Shown: one piece after another, positions 24,060 to 36,300 of the stretch
Position numbering within the stretch: position 1 is the stretch's first letter
Layout of the letters: each line of letters begins with the position of its first letter
Source: Liolophura sinensis
Taxonomy: Eukaryota > Mollusca > Polyplacophora > Chitonida > Chitonidae
Assembly: GCF_032854445.1 (NCBI RefSeq)
Contig: NC_088303.1
Span: forward strand, 26,793,501-26,857,500
Length of the DNA stretch: 64,000 nt
Direction of reading: 5' to 3'
Program-made: the position numbers and the translations under genes
The notes under the pieces: generated by a model
Told to the model about the DNA's origin: nothing
The model's input: the letters and a program-made list of their open reading frames with translations, nothing else
The model's database searches: none

Positions 24060-24275
24060 CTACAAAACGCTCTGTCAGTCTGTATGTTTGTCTGACTGTC
24101 TCAGTCCCTCGGTCTCCCTCTGTTTGTCTCCTTCTGTTTGTGCGTCTCACTCTTTCAGTATGCATGTCTGTCTGTCTCGTTCTGTCCGTATATCTCGCTC
24201 TGTCTGTAGGTCTGGAACTGTCTGTACGTCTCTCCTTGCCAGTGTGTCTGTCGTTCAGACGGGCTGTCGGTAGGT
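24060..24275. repeat. CTGT/CTCT-rich simple sequence
   Basis: Irregular pyrimidine-rich sequence built of CTGTCTGT and TCTCGCTCTGTC words. It resembles the CTGT part of the 47-bp minisatellite but has no fixed period. Confidence 0.6.
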
Positions 24276-25105
24276 AAACTGTTCACATCCGGCATGGACC
24301 AATTGCCATATATTTCATTGTCGGATCATAGTATCTAGGCAACAGAATGTGAAAAAAAAATGATATCAGCCTTTGCAGAGTTGCAGAAATGTCGAGGCGT
24401 TTTGAATGAAGACTTGAAGTCCATGTTTTTCAGCCTTTCAACAGTTCACTGAACCTGTTAATTGTATTCAACCAGAGCCAGGAGTTTGAAAATACGTCTG
24501 AATGGACTAAAACATACATAAAGTTTATCCTCGGTTTTCCAAATAAATTTACAAAAATTGATATCTGTCTTAAAGCTAGATCTTCAACTAGCTTATACCG
24601 CTTTAACTCTGAAGCTTGCCATAGGCTATTTTCTGAGGTCCTCCTTACCACAGCTTACTTCTAAAAACGCACCTATTAAACGACGCGTGACTCAAGGGAG
24701 GTAATTCGGTGCGGGTCTTCTCCGCCTGAAGGAGCTAAAGATGGTATACCATAAATCTTCAGCCTTCTCAACTAAGCAGTTTTTCACTGCAGTAGAGGCA
24801 TACAATTATTATAAAAATGAAGCTAAAATGAGTTGTTTTTGTTTCACTGCAGATGCAAGCGTTATAAAACTGTGCAATTTACTTCTCTACACCTAACAGC
24901 TTTCTTAAAATGTTTTAAAATATCGATTGCGGAGACGGTTGAAAAGGTTGAAGAATTAGGGGAAAAGCATTTATGTTTATTGGATCAACATGATGCTTTA
25001 ATGAACACTTGCAATCAAAACACAACTGAGGAACGTATATAGACATATGTGTTGCGCCAGGAAATTACTTCTGGACTACACGTTTGAATTGGATTGCATT
25101 CGAAT
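24276..25105. other. No gene recognised
   Basis: Short open frames at 24430-24651 (minus) and 24833-25042 (plus) have no recognisable motif. The second encodes a short E/K-rich stretch (ETVEKVEELGEKH) that could be coiled coil, but it has no splice or start support. Confidence 0.3.
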
Positions 25106-25109
25106 AATA

Positions 25110-25342
25110 TCGCTCCCTGGTAGAGGTGATTAGCGTGCCAGCGCGGAGCAATGGCACATAAGCCTCTCACAAATGCGGTTGCAGTGAGTTCAAGTCCAGT
25201 TCATGCTGTCTTTCTCTTCGGCCGTGCGTGGCCCGGTTTCCTCCCACCATAATGCTATCCGCCGTCGTATTAGTGAAATATTCTTGTGTACGGCGTAAAA
25301 CATGAATAAAAATAAATAAATAAATAAATAATAAATAAATAC
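25110..25342 (+). repeat. SINE with tRNA-like head and long AAAT tail
   Basis: Head: 'gtgattagcgtgccagcgc' (box A-like) and 'gagttcaagtcc' (box B-like). Body has an internal deletion between 'ttcggccgtgcgtgg' and 'cccggtttcctcccacca'. Ends 'gtacggcgtaaaacatga' then (AAAT)n to about 25342. This is one of the few copies with an intact internal polymerase III promoter region. Confidence 0.9.
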
Positions 25343-26183
25343 AATATCGACTGTCTTCTCTGTATTATTCAAAACCGACGACTTCCTCTCTCTTATATGT
25401 TCCAAACTTTATGCATACCACCTATTTATACTTGTGTACAATTTGTGTATTATTTCATACTTATTTCTTTGGGAACTAGTGTTTTATTTGAAAATAGGCT
25501 TTGCGATTCTCGACTTGGAAAGCCTAATTGTGCTTTACAAATGAATACAAATGTCTGGCGTTTAGCTAGATTCACTTAAGGAGGGGTCTGAGTTCAAGAC
25601 TACGTCGTTGTTCGTCGCGATATTTAAGCCATTGCCAATTTGTGCATATTTTTGCTTTAAAGGAAATAGTCGATATACAGAACTCCTGTTCTGCGCAACA
25701 TGTAGCACAGACTTCACAACGAAAACTCTATAAATGTTCATCTTTGTAAGGAATGGATATTCAGTGTAAGGATATGACAAAGATGGAATAACATTATGGT
25801 GATGAACATCAAGAATTAGAAGAAAAAGTATTCTAACGGCATTTTCTTTAATCGAACAGTCGATAATGTCTATTTGGGTGAGTCTGTAAGTTGTATTTTG
25901 TTTGTACTTTTTTTTACGGACTATGCCTCGCTAGCAGTGACAAATATGCATTGCGCGCTTGGTTTAGTCTCGTTTCGCCTGCTTTTTGAATTTTAATTAG
26001 CAAATGTAGGTAGGCGAACGGAGACTCGGTCTGCATTTCTTAATCCGTGAACAATACGGGAATTATGGATTACCGAATAGGGAATTCCCCAAAACACATG
26101 GGGAGTCTCCATGTTAAATTAAGATAAATTTAAAGTTGTGGTAACATTAACACAAGAATATAACGTACACTGGTAAACTGTTG

Positions 26184-26699
26184 TTATTTTTTGAAATTTT
26201 GACATATTACAAGTAACACACAATACACATCAAACACATAGTAGCCAAGGTGCACGACTCGGGAAGCAAGGTCGGCAAGCTCCACAGCATCAATTCCTCC
26301 GCCGTCATACCTCGTCTTCAGTTGTCCTAAGAACTCGTCCAACTTTCTGTACCTTCTCTTTGGTTGCCGCCTTGCTCCATTTGATATCTGAGCCATCTTT
26401 ACTTAGTTTACGGCCTGTTCCCATTGTAACAATCTGACGAATTTATACAGGTTCGGGTGTGTTTTACCCACTAAATTTTTCATTCGATGATGCCATCCCT
26501 TTACATTATTTGTTGTTTTTGGCCCGGTTGTGTTGTAGTGGTTCTTTCGTTCTTCCAGCACGTAATTGTTTCTATATAGGCCTAGTTGTGCTCCTATAAA
26601 AAAAAGACTGCAGTGTAACATCCGAGAATAATGTGTTTTTACACAGATTAGAATAGACTTGTGTGGGCGATTATGTCCATTTCTGTCCATATTCTTCAT
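26184..26699 (-). pseudogene. MULE/FLYWCH-type transposase C-terminal fragment
   Basis: The minus-strand frame contains TTNNVKGWHHRMKNLVGK then THPNLYKFVRLLQWEQ. This follows the recalled pattern of MULE-type transposases and their domesticated FLYWCH relatives (TNNxVEGWHxxxNxxVGxxHPxxWxFxxxLxxEQ). After a single in-frame TAA (26403-26405) the same frame continues with MAQISNG and a basic PKRRYRKLDE segment, which fits the usual tail of this family. A strong acceptor (eight T's, then ATAG, on the minus strand) places the exon start at about 26593; codons before that are probably intronic. With one nonsense codon and no catalytic exons seen, I read it as a dead fragment. A short domesticated gene ending at that TAA is possible. 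Confidence 0.65.
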
Positions 26700-28195
26700 T
26701 TAAAATAAAACTGATTTCTTTTATGACAAAGCCCTTCTCTATTGCTCTCCACACCGTTAGTTATTCACTGAATTGTTCGGCCAACGACTATACCAAAAAG
26801 GGAGCAATAGCAATTCTCAAAATAACCTAAATCAGTGTAGCAATGTCTCTTTTATGCATTCGCTTCAGCCGCCCTGTAAAGAATTAACATCAGGTTGTTT
26901 ATTTAGTTATTTATTTGATTGTTACACTCACCACTGCCGCCATTATGGGACAGTTTCGTTTTAATGTGGGGGAAATGATCTTTAAGACCTCATCACTAAG
27001 GAATAATGGTGAGGCCGCCGAAACAGTAGCGCACATAATTGGGCAGGTCTGTACTTTGGCAGGAGAAAGGCCATAATTAAGTGTCTGAGGGACGAGGTGG
27101 CAGAGCTCTAGCAATACTCCCAGAAAAGTAAAAGCGCGTGCGCCAAGGTGAAGACATGGATGTATACAGATTTTGCACTCTCAAAAATAGAACGCCAATG
27201 TAAATTTGTGGATTTAAATTCTCGGTTCTGCAGTTAACCCCTTCATACGTGTATTTAATATCACTAATTATTCCCACCCTGAATTGAGTCAAATAGTGGA
27301 AGAAACTTCAGATGTGCTTTCCCGTTTGTTTGTTTTTTTAGCCGTGTAACAGGGGAGATAACTTCTGCTTTATGGGATTTGCCTCATCCTTATTTGTGTG
27401 TTACGCACAAGGCGCAGTTCCCATAAATCTCACTCAGCTCTCGGTGGTATGCTGTTTTCTTTACGAAGTCAGTTTACAACCAGTGATAATGACATAAATA
27501 TACTAGACCAGGTTAGGATCTTAAGTAAAATTGCGACCGGGATGATCATTTATCTTCATTTCATGTCTCACTTACATAGGAAAGGCGTTCTCAGTTAACA
27601 ACAGGCATTTATTATACATAACAACTTGGGAGTGACCAGAGTCTGAGGTCCTTACAGGTCAACTCCCTAACCCCTTTTCCTTCTACTCTCTGCTTGAGAA
27701 ACAGCCATATTTATACTTACAATTGCTTGTAACTATTAGTAACAGTTGCTGGTTTCAGGTATAAACTTGTTCTTTAATTACAAACACTTACTGATTAGTC
27801 AAATGCACGTGTGGAAAATTAATCCCCACACTTAATCTACTTAACTATACATGTTAACAAGCTGAACACGACTGCCCAGTTTATAGCTTGATTTAACTAT
27901 TCGCATGTCACGTGTCTATTAAAACTATTTTACATGTACATTACACTCTACCACTACATGTGTGCACTCAGCTTGTTTGAATTATTAGGATGATCAGTAT
28001 ATAGCTGGTCATAATACTTTGCAGCATGTGCTGACCGGAAACTATGAACTACACGGCTGTACAAATATTTGTTAGCAATGAATATCCTCGTTTAGCATTT
28101 GTGGCAAATGGACCAATTTTAGTGACAGTGACAGTGAACCATCATTGTCATAGAAAGACTATAATTCAACGTCACTGATACCTCTCTTCGCACAC
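26700..28195. other. No gene recognised
   Basis: Only short chance frames. The left edge of the segmental duplication lies near its right end: 'gtcactgatacctctcttcg' at about 28170-28190 matches 'gtcaccggtgcctctcttca' at about 36590. Confidence 0.35.
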
Positions 28196-28199
28196 GTCC

Positions 28200-28985
28200 G
28201 TTCGTATACCTGTGTGGACTTATGCCCACCTCACGCACATTGTCTGTCCGTCTGTCTGTGTGGACTGATGCCCCACATCACGCACATTGTCTGTCCGTCT
28301 GTCTGTGTGGACTGATGCCTCACTTCACGGACATTGTCTGTCTGTCTGTCTGTGTGGACTTATGCCCACTCCACGCACATTGTGTGTCCGTCTGTCTGTG
28401 TGGACTGATGCTTCACTTCACGCACATTGTCTGTCCGTCTGTCTGTGTGGACTTATGCCCACTTCACGCACATTGTCTGTCCGTATGTCTGTGTGGACTG
28501 AGGCCTCATTTCACACACATTGTCTGTCCGTCTGTCTGTGTGGACTTATGCCTACTTCACACACATTGTCTGTCCGTCTGTCTGTGTGGACTGATGCCTC
28601 ACTTCACGCACATTGTGTGTCCGTCTGTCTGTGTGGACTGAGGCCTCACTTCACACACATTGTCTGTCCGCCTGGCTGTGTGGACTTATGCCCACTTCAC
28701 GCACATTATCTGTCCGTCTGTCTGTGTGGACTGATGCCTCACTTCACGCACATTGTCTGTCCGTCTGTCTGTGTGGAGTGATGTCTCACTTCACGGACAT
28801 TGTTTGTCCGTCTGTCTGTGTGGACTGATGCCTCACTTCACACACATTGTTTGTCCGTCTGTCTGTGTGGACTGATGCCTCACTTCACGCACATTGTCTG
28901 TCCGTCTGTCTGTGTGGACTGATGCCTCACTTCACACACATTATCTGTCCGTCTGTCTGTATGGACTGATATCTCACCACGTCGC
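28200..28985 (+). repeat. 47-bp minisatellite, unit 1
   Basis: About 16 copies of a 47-bp unit made of TGTCTGTCCGTCTGTCTGTG, TGGACTGATG and CCTCACTTCACGCACAT. Because 47 is not a multiple of 3, a stop-free monomer set is read in all three frames in turn. This produces long cysteine-rich open frames (SVCLCGLMPHFTHIVCP) that are artefacts. A shorter, more diverged array of the same unit lies at 36600-37050. Confidence 0.95.
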
Positions 28986-29095
28986 TTGCCCGTCCGTTCA
29001 AACTAATCAGCTGTTTTAATTAAGACTATGTAAAGAACATTCTAGTGCAATTATTTTGCTGATATAAAAATAATTTAATAATTGACTGAAACAAC

Positions 29096-29415
29096 TGACC
29101 ATTTCGGTGGCCTAATGGCTAAAGCGTCTGCCTTGATGTTGGGAAACGGGTCGGACATACCAAAGACTTTAAAAATGGCACTCGATGCTGTCTCGCACTA
29201 ACAGGTTAGAGCAAGCTGACTGTTTGGCCCAGCGTCAATATACTGTGACTGGGTGTTGTGTCATGTCTGGTGTCTTCCGCATGATACTTCAGTGGCGGCA
29301 GCGCATTGGCAGCATGGACTTACCCTACCACAAGACACGGTATATGTGCGCATGCTTAATAGCTTGCAGTCATTTACGACGAAAATACCTAAGCATACAT
29401 ACATATGGTCTCTGA
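29096..29415 (+). repeat. SINE, third family, with tRNA-like head
   Basis: Head 'gtggcctaatggctaaagcg' is box A-like. The body segments 'catgtctggtgtcttccgca', 'gatacttcagtggcggcagc' and 'tagcttgcagtcatttacga' follow a mollusc SINE body that I recall. The 3' tail is lost. The same head is present at about 37080-37105 in duplication unit 2, where the rest was deleted. Confidence 0.65.
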
Positions 29416-29989
29416 GCAACTAGGGATAAGTTTATTTTTTAAAAAGTTGATAATGACACAAATGATTCATTGCAAAATTATATTGTTTTTGATAACGGTT
29501 ATTTACCTTATCACTGATTAGATCAATTTAAAAAAACTGAACTTCACGCCAGAATTGGTTTCCATTACAAAATATTTCATTGATCTGATTAAGAGTGCTG
29601 ATAGCATTCAGGAAAATTGTAAAAATATAATTTTTCAAAATAAAACATACAACCCGTGATGATCACGTGGCCTCATCTGAAATCTGTCTTATAAACCAGT
29701 TGGGCAAAACAAAACAAACAAAACACCCCCCCCCCCTAAAAAAAAACAGGTAACTTACAAGTTCATACAATATTCCTCAGAAAAGAAAAAGTATCTACTG
29801 CCATACGAATTTATTATTCTTGTTACATACATTCAAAACATCTATTTGAAAACTTGAGTCAGTCAATAAAAGTGAAAATGTTAGTGTAATGAGGAACTCT
29901 TGTCAAATTTAGGAAGGTTTTCATGGACTCTGGCGATCTGTTTGATAGTTATTATTAGATTCCGCTTAACACGTTACCAGCTTTATAGG

Positions 29990-30165
29990 TGTGCATGTTC
30001 ACAGACAATGTACATCAACATGGTGCTTTTTATTTATCGGTTTATCGGTTGCATTAAAAGGATGCTTTATTTGATCGGTTTTTTAAGCCCTACTCAAGGA
30101 TGCTTTGCCTCTACTTTGTTGGTGGATTTATAGTTGGAGGAAACCACGCAGAGCCTTCGGGAAAC
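29990..30165 (-). repeat. Decayed SINE end inside duplication unit 1
   Basis: Contains 'ccctactcaaggatgctttg' and 'ggtggatttatagttggagg', an inverse and diverged AAAT-tail SINE. It is shared almost in full with 37108-37262, so it was present before the duplication. Confidence 0.6.
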
Positions 30166-30339
30166 CACATTGTTAATGATTAATCATGATGGATGGCCAT
30201 TACGTTACAGGCTTACATTAAGAACAGTAAATAGTTTATAACGTGGCATTGTACAGCAGTTATTTTGCATAGCGACCAACAAAAGTGTAAAAATCTCTTA
30301 CTGCACACTTTTCTTGGAAATACATGTGGTGAATTTTTT

Positions 30340-30460
30340 AGTCAGCATTTTGTTATGGAGAAGAACGGTGAAATCTGGCCTATTGTGATTTGCCTCAATT
30401 ACGGTTTTATTCTAATTGTGCCTGTAAATGATTCAAAAGTCACAACACGCGTCATATCCC
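30340..30460 (+). repeat. Dispersed repeat, unnamed, copy 4
   Basis: 'gtgaaatctggcctattgtg', 'cctcaattacgg', 'ttttattctaattgtgcctg' and 'caaaagtcacaacacgcg' match the unnamed repeat at 21660-21835. The last two blocks are also present at about 37676-37725 in duplication unit 2. Confidence 0.55.
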
Positions 30461-30534
30461 CATATCGCCATATCTTAAACGGAATTCGGTATGAAATACA
30501 GTGGGGTTAACTACAATTTTATTACACATCAATG

Positions 30535-30958
30535 GTTTAAAGTTACTCAAATGTTGTGTAGTCATTGTCAGTGGTCTAGAGTTACTCAAATGTCGTGTTG
30601 TCATCATCAGTGGTCTAGAGTTACTCAAATGTTGTGTTGTCATCGTCAGTGGTCTAGAGTTACTCAAATGTTGTGTTGTCATCGTCAGTGGTCTAGAGTT
30701 ACTCAAATGTTGTGTTGTCATCGTCAGTGGTCTAGAGTTACTCAGATGTTGTGTTGTCATCGTCAGTGGTCTAGAGTTACACAAATGTTGTGTTGTCATC
30801 ATCAGTGGTCTAGAGTTACTCAAATGTTGTGTTGTCATTGTCAGTGGTTTAGAGTTACACAAATGTTGTGTTGTCATCGTCAGTGGTCTAGAGTTACACA
30901 AATGTTGTGTTGTCATCGTCAGTGGTCTAGAGTTACTCAGATGTTGTGTTGTCATCAT
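30535..30958 (+). repeat. 39-bp minisatellite, unit 1
   Basis: About 11 copies of a 39-bp unit (TCAGTGGTCTAGAGTTACTC then AAATGTTGTGTTGTCATCG). As 39 is 13 codons, both strands stay open and encode 13-residue repeats (QWSRVTQMLCCHR on plus, MTTQHLSNSRPLT on minus). These are most likely not proteins. Confidence 0.95.
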
Positions 30959-31116
30959 ACTTAATAAACGGTATCATAAAATATTTTCCTCACATTTCTA
31001 TATCGGAAGAGTTCTCATAACAACACGATATCAAAAGTCGTTCCCCACCCATCACCCATGTTCATCATCCACCAGTAGTAGACAGCTGCCAGGAAGAACC
31101 GACATCACGGCAAAAG

Positions 31117-33346
31117 AAACGAAGATTACTTAAGAGCATTAAGCGACTATAATGTTATAATGTGTTTTGAATTCACTTGCGCTTATATTTAAAGTAAGTG
31201 TGACGTCACTTGTTGTCAAAAGTCTCACATAAATTTAAGTCTAAATCTTTGAGCCAAACTCTATAAATATTCGAGAAATATTTAGATTTATCAGCTGACA
31301 TTGCAGAAAAATGCTAAAAGTCGTAATTATAAAATAAATGAATTATATATACCTTGATTTTTTTCTAAAAGTATGCTGTCGAGAATCGTCGTTTGCTTTT
31401 ATTCGTTGCATACAGTCGACATCAGTAATTTACTTAACCTTCAAAAGCTAGCTCAAATGATTTATATCCTATGCTATAAATAGGCAAAGTTTATGAAGAA
31501 AATCATTAAATGCAAATTCAAACACAGAAGTGAATGTGCACACAACATCAAAAAATGTTTCCAACAATTTTTGGAAGACAAGCAGCTGAGAATCACAGAA
31601 TTCATTAAAAATGGAAAAAAAAATCTTACCTTTTTTTTCCCGTCATGCTGAATTTGATCAAGATGGGGCAATATTTGGAAGAGTTATTGCACGGAAACCA
31701 TACACTGACATACGGCCGGAGTGACATAGAGACAAATTAATGTCCATCATTTTCTGAGAGAGCGTGGAGATATTTAAGATAAGGAAATTACTGAACTTTT
31801 CAAATTAAGTCTGGGAATAAAACATTACAGATAAGAATCTTTGGGCTGATGAAAATTTCAGTGTACTGAAGTGAGGAATGATTATAAAAAATATGTTTTC
31901 ACTTTTCATGACAAGAGAAGGCATTTATTTTGGAACGATAACTATTTCTGGACACATTTAATATGTATATATATATATAAATATATATGAAAACATATGT
32001 GTGAGATTGCGGAGTGCAGACAAATCCAGATAACGAAGACCTCACCCACTGTTGTATTCTCTCAACGCTGTACCAGGTAAGACTAGAATTCTTATCATAT
32101 AAACACTTAATGTAAACAAGACGCTGTACTCAAATGTTTTAAACTTTCACGAAGACTGTTAGGTTTTAGAGTGGAGGAAACCGTAGTGCTTTTTGGGAAA
32201 TACCTGACAAAACTTAAAACTGCTGGTGAAGCAAGGAGATCAAAGTTCGAATCTGCGAGCTCACTAGTCAGGCAACAAAACAAGAAACAACTTCCAGAAA
32301 AAAAATGTGTACAGTAGATTATAATGTTGGGGAAAATTATTACCCGGGACACAAGGATCAGGAAAATTAACTGGAGTACGAATTGTTTTTATGAAGTAAT
32401 TGTTCATGAAATGCCTTATTTTTCACCCTTTATGTAATTTCACTTCTTTTCTACGATTCCACGATTTCTGAATTGTTTGATTTTACGAACTGGAATAATA
32501 TTGTCTCCTCCAATGCAGTCTGGCGTTTCATTTCAGTTCCTTGGTTCATCTTTGGTCTTATGCTTAGATCTTTGTCAGTTTGAGGGCTAGCTGCTGTGGT
32601 ATTCTTTATACATTAGCCTCATGCCTTATACAGAATAGACGTATTCTACTGCGCCCCTTCAAACATCAACCACATAGATAAAGCAAATAATCTTGATTTC
32701 AAATGGTTAGGACCACATGTTAAGAAAAACTCCAGGAGGAACAGAGAGGAACATTCTTCGCTGACACACAATGCGTAAATGGTCAAACATAAATCAACAG
32801 TAACAAATATCTCTTTTATCTGTACGTCTCTCAATCAGTTATAGTTTTTAATATTGGTTCCGAAAATGGTTTCGAGAACAACATTCCCAAATGTGTCTGC
32901 CACGGATCAGAAGCTACCTGAAGGTATTCAGTCAGCTCATTATCGCAATGCTGTTAAAGCACTATGGTTATGTTGCTGGAATCTATTTGCAAGGCGCTTT
33001 CAAATCCTCAAGAGTAACTTGTGTGGAACAGACAATCAGTTTTTATTTTAATGTTTCTTTCTTTTTTGCCATAATAGCTGATTTCGACAATAACCTAGAA
33101 AGAAAATTGTTTGACGATTTACAAAAGAATGTTACAAAGAAGTTTTATTATTTAGAAGCTGGTTATGGTTAATTGTATGGAAAGGACCACGTTCTACAGA
33201 TCTTGTTCCTTCTGTAAAGCCGAGATATATCACTGGGAGAGGCCTGGAAAGCTTACATCATTCTCTGTGTCCGATTCCGGGTGTTTTTTTTTGTATGACA
33301 TATGTATCTTAGTAAGCTAACGTATCCTCTTTGTCTCCTCAGAATC
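31117..33346 (+). promoter_or_regulatory. Upstream block of the NTF2-like gene, copy A
   Basis: This block precedes the first coding exon and is repeated at 38926-40415 (copy B) and, in part, 45525-46482 (copy C). The best-conserved piece in all three is 32475-32610 ('tttacgaactggaataatat', 'ccaatgcagtctgg', 'gcttagatctttgt'), which may hold the promoter or a 5' UTR exon. Near the left end is a perfect CRE (31201-31208). A splice acceptor (tttgtctcctcag) ends 4 bp before the ATG, so an upstream untranslated exon is expected. The segment from about 32655 to 33235 has no counterpart in copy C and is probably an insertion in copy A. Confidence 0.45.
31201..31208. promoter_or_regulatory. Consensus CRE (TGACGTCA)
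   Basis: A perfect palindromic CREB/ATF site in copy A of the upstream block, preserved at 39005-39012 in copy B. Its distance from the coding start (about 2.1 kb) makes a direct promoter role uncertain. Confidence 0.35.
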
Positions 33347-36300
33347 ATGTTGACAATCTGGATTATAGGCCTCGTTGGATGTCTTTGTGGAGGAATCAAT
33401 GCCTTCACTGAAGAAGGTACATGTATCCTATCTATCTGTACGTTAAGCTGATAAAACTGGATAACTGACCAGAAATCTTGACAATTTTGTTTGCATGCGA
33501 TATATTCTGTCCCACTGATCAATCTCAATTAAACTCTTAAAAATCCATCAACGGCATGCATGTTTCCCTCACTGCTTCGTATAAAATGGGGTCTCATACT
33601 TTAACTAGTAAATTTCGACATCCGCTTCACACAGAGAAACTATACCATTGATGACGCATAGATAGATCTGAACTGGATACAGCACAGTGAGTAAGAGCAG
33701 TGTCGACAGTATCATAGCTGATAACCGATAAAATCCCGCCTCCTGTTAATTTGCCTCGTTTATGACCTGATGGTGCATGTAATGTAAGTTCTTAAATCGA
33801 TCGTTAAAGATTTTGGTGTGAATAATTGTTGATGTTATACAGAATGGCTGATGCAATTGGATGAGATACAAAAGAAATTCAAATCGGGTGCCGACGTGCA
33901 AAAGTATGAAGCGCAATCGCTGAAGCTGTACACGGACACAGCCAGGGTTCTTCCTCCAGGACACCCGGCCGTCATTGGAAAGAAAGGTAATATCTTGCCC
34001 AAAGAACATGCGTATCATTATGACTCTATACACTATCTATACTCTATATGGTGAATGACTATATACTATCTAATAACATATATACTAACCAAATCTCTGC
34101 ATCAATGGGAGCCCAAGTATTATTTGGCTCCCTAGCCTAATTCAAGCAAAACTGGCTATCGTAGGGACGCCAGTCAGACTGTACCCCCACTACATTCCTC
34201 TAAAGTGTTTATTTAAACAGTGTGAGGCTTACCCTCATCTCAAGTTGACCATTATTTGATAAAAATATTCCGGTTATGATAAACTCACCCAAACCCGGTT
34301 GATATCCAACCCCACTAGCCCTGAGAGCAACTGAAAGACCATCGGTTGCAGGTGGGTTGATTTGAGTGGGGTGGGGGTAACAGGAGAAAGAGCGACCTGT
34401 TGACAGAAAGGAGTCAGACCGCTTAAGTGTACCGACGGCCTTTGGGGTCGGATGCAAAACTGGATGCAAAACCAGTTACAAATGCTAAGATGATACCAAA
34501 ATCTTCCTTCAATGAGTCATCAACGATTTATAACACACCTATGTTTTTCTCTCAAATAATGTCTAATTATGCTATTTATTTATTTATTTATTTGACCGGT
34601 CTTTTGGGCCATACTCAAGAACAGTTTAAACACGCGCAGGCTCATCACTGGATATCTAACTATTTGAGAACTAAAAATTTTTCTCATTGATCAGTCAATG
34701 ATGGTGCTAGAAGGCCTATTAGCAGCAGAAATTCATACGAAAATATTTAAATAAGCTATACTGAGTAGGTGTTTGGTCAAATATTTGCTTTAGAGTTTTC
34801 TGTAAATGGTATTTTACATTTACTTTATAAGAATAGTGGACACTTTAAAGTGCTGAAGTCACAGATTTCATCCATAGCCTATAAATTAATAAAATTTAAT
34901 AAATAAAAAAGAACACATTGTTTGCTGTTCGTGGAAAACAATGTTTTATATCACCAGTAATAGAGCTTTAAGAGCCCAAATTATAGAATGTTACTACAAA
35001 GTGTAACTGTAATGCCTGTGGATTTTCATGATTTTATTCACAATGCCATTCCGATGTTTTTTTTTTTTCCTTTCTTCCTCCCATCTTCCAGAAATACATG
35101 AATATATGAAGACGATGGAGTATTCATGGAAAATGTTCACCACAAAAATCACGGGAGAAAATATTATAACCTACACAAATGAAGTCGCAGTCGTGTGGAT
35201 GAAATTTTCGACCATGGACAAAGAGAATGGAAGGAACATGAATGGAAAGTAAGTTAAAAAGTTTTCTTATAGTCCTGGTAAGCTGAATTGTCCAAGCAAT
35301 GAGCCAATTCAGAAAATTTGACAAATCAGTTGTCAGATGACATTTTAGGTGAATATTGTTCACCAGGGTTAGGCCATAAAGAACGTACATAGCGGTGATA
35401 CTTACAAAGTAATGACTTGTGGAGTTTTGAGAATCTGTGTTCGAATCCAGCTTCGGCTGATTTGAGAATGGTTTTATGTGGGAATTTAATCTAATCCTGT
35501 AATCTGGTCACACACTTTGGGTTCGCAAACGTTGCAGTGATGTCGACTCATTGATGCTGCAATAATCAACATTTGGTATGAAGGAATGGTGCGTGATACG
35601 AAAGTAATTTCGAAATGACGACTGCTTTAGTTTTGGACTACCCAGGAATCTCTAACGCAAGACGGCTATGTCGCACGGAAAGCTGGCACAAAAATGATGA
35701 AACATTGAAGATTGCCCATTACACACAAGTAGCGATTTCATTTATCTTTTGTTCACCTTTAGCCTGACACCCTGTTGTTGTTAACAGATAACTAGAAACA
35801 AGCAACTCCACTGCCTAGTATTTTGACTGGAGCAATCTGTAGAGCTTTTTAAACACAGTTAAAGAGCCTTTGTTAATAACACACTTGATTTGATATAGAC
35901 TAGCTATAATATGACGCAGATATTACAGTTTTATATTCATTTATCTTCCCGATGACAAATCAATTTTCAATGAAGTTTACGCCATCTTACGTTTATTACA
36001 ACTAAGTATCAAGAACACCTAGAGTTTTTGCACTACATAAATATTTGGAAGTGAACTATTTGAGCAGGGAATGAATTGGTGGGTTTGTTATATGAACCGT
36101 CAGAATAAAGTCCGGAGTGACCCAATAACACATGTATGAAGTAGGTACACTTCAAGAACATTTTTAATGGCTTACAAATCTCTGCACGCTTTCTGCTCCA
36201 TGATGCTTCAGTTCCTTGGCTGTTTTTTTTTCTTTTCTCTATATTTTATCATGATGATTTTCTTGTGTTACAGAGGTGTACTGATGATGAAGAAGGTGTA

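Noticed and set aside
28222-28828. Overlapping cysteine-rich open frames of 71-164 codons, looking like a repetitive secreted protein
   Set aside because: They are translations of the 47-bp minisatellite in rotating frames; no start context, splice sites or non-repeat sequence. The same happens at 36506-37101.
29185-29415. 76-codon frame
   Set aside because: Falls inside the body of a third-family SINE (head at 29096).
30452-31133. Long frames on both strands (157-210 codons)
   Set aside because: Products of the stop-free 39-bp repeat; the non-repeat ends carry no motif.
32107-32352. Frame conserved in both upstream-block copies (also 39878-40063)
   Set aside because: The similarity follows the DNA duplication; the two frames differ in start and end, and the block is conserved equally outside them.
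32854-33172. Two overlapping frames upstream of the NTF2-like gene
   Set aside because: They lie in a segment absent from copy C of the upstream block and show no motif; more likely inserted sequence than an extra exon.
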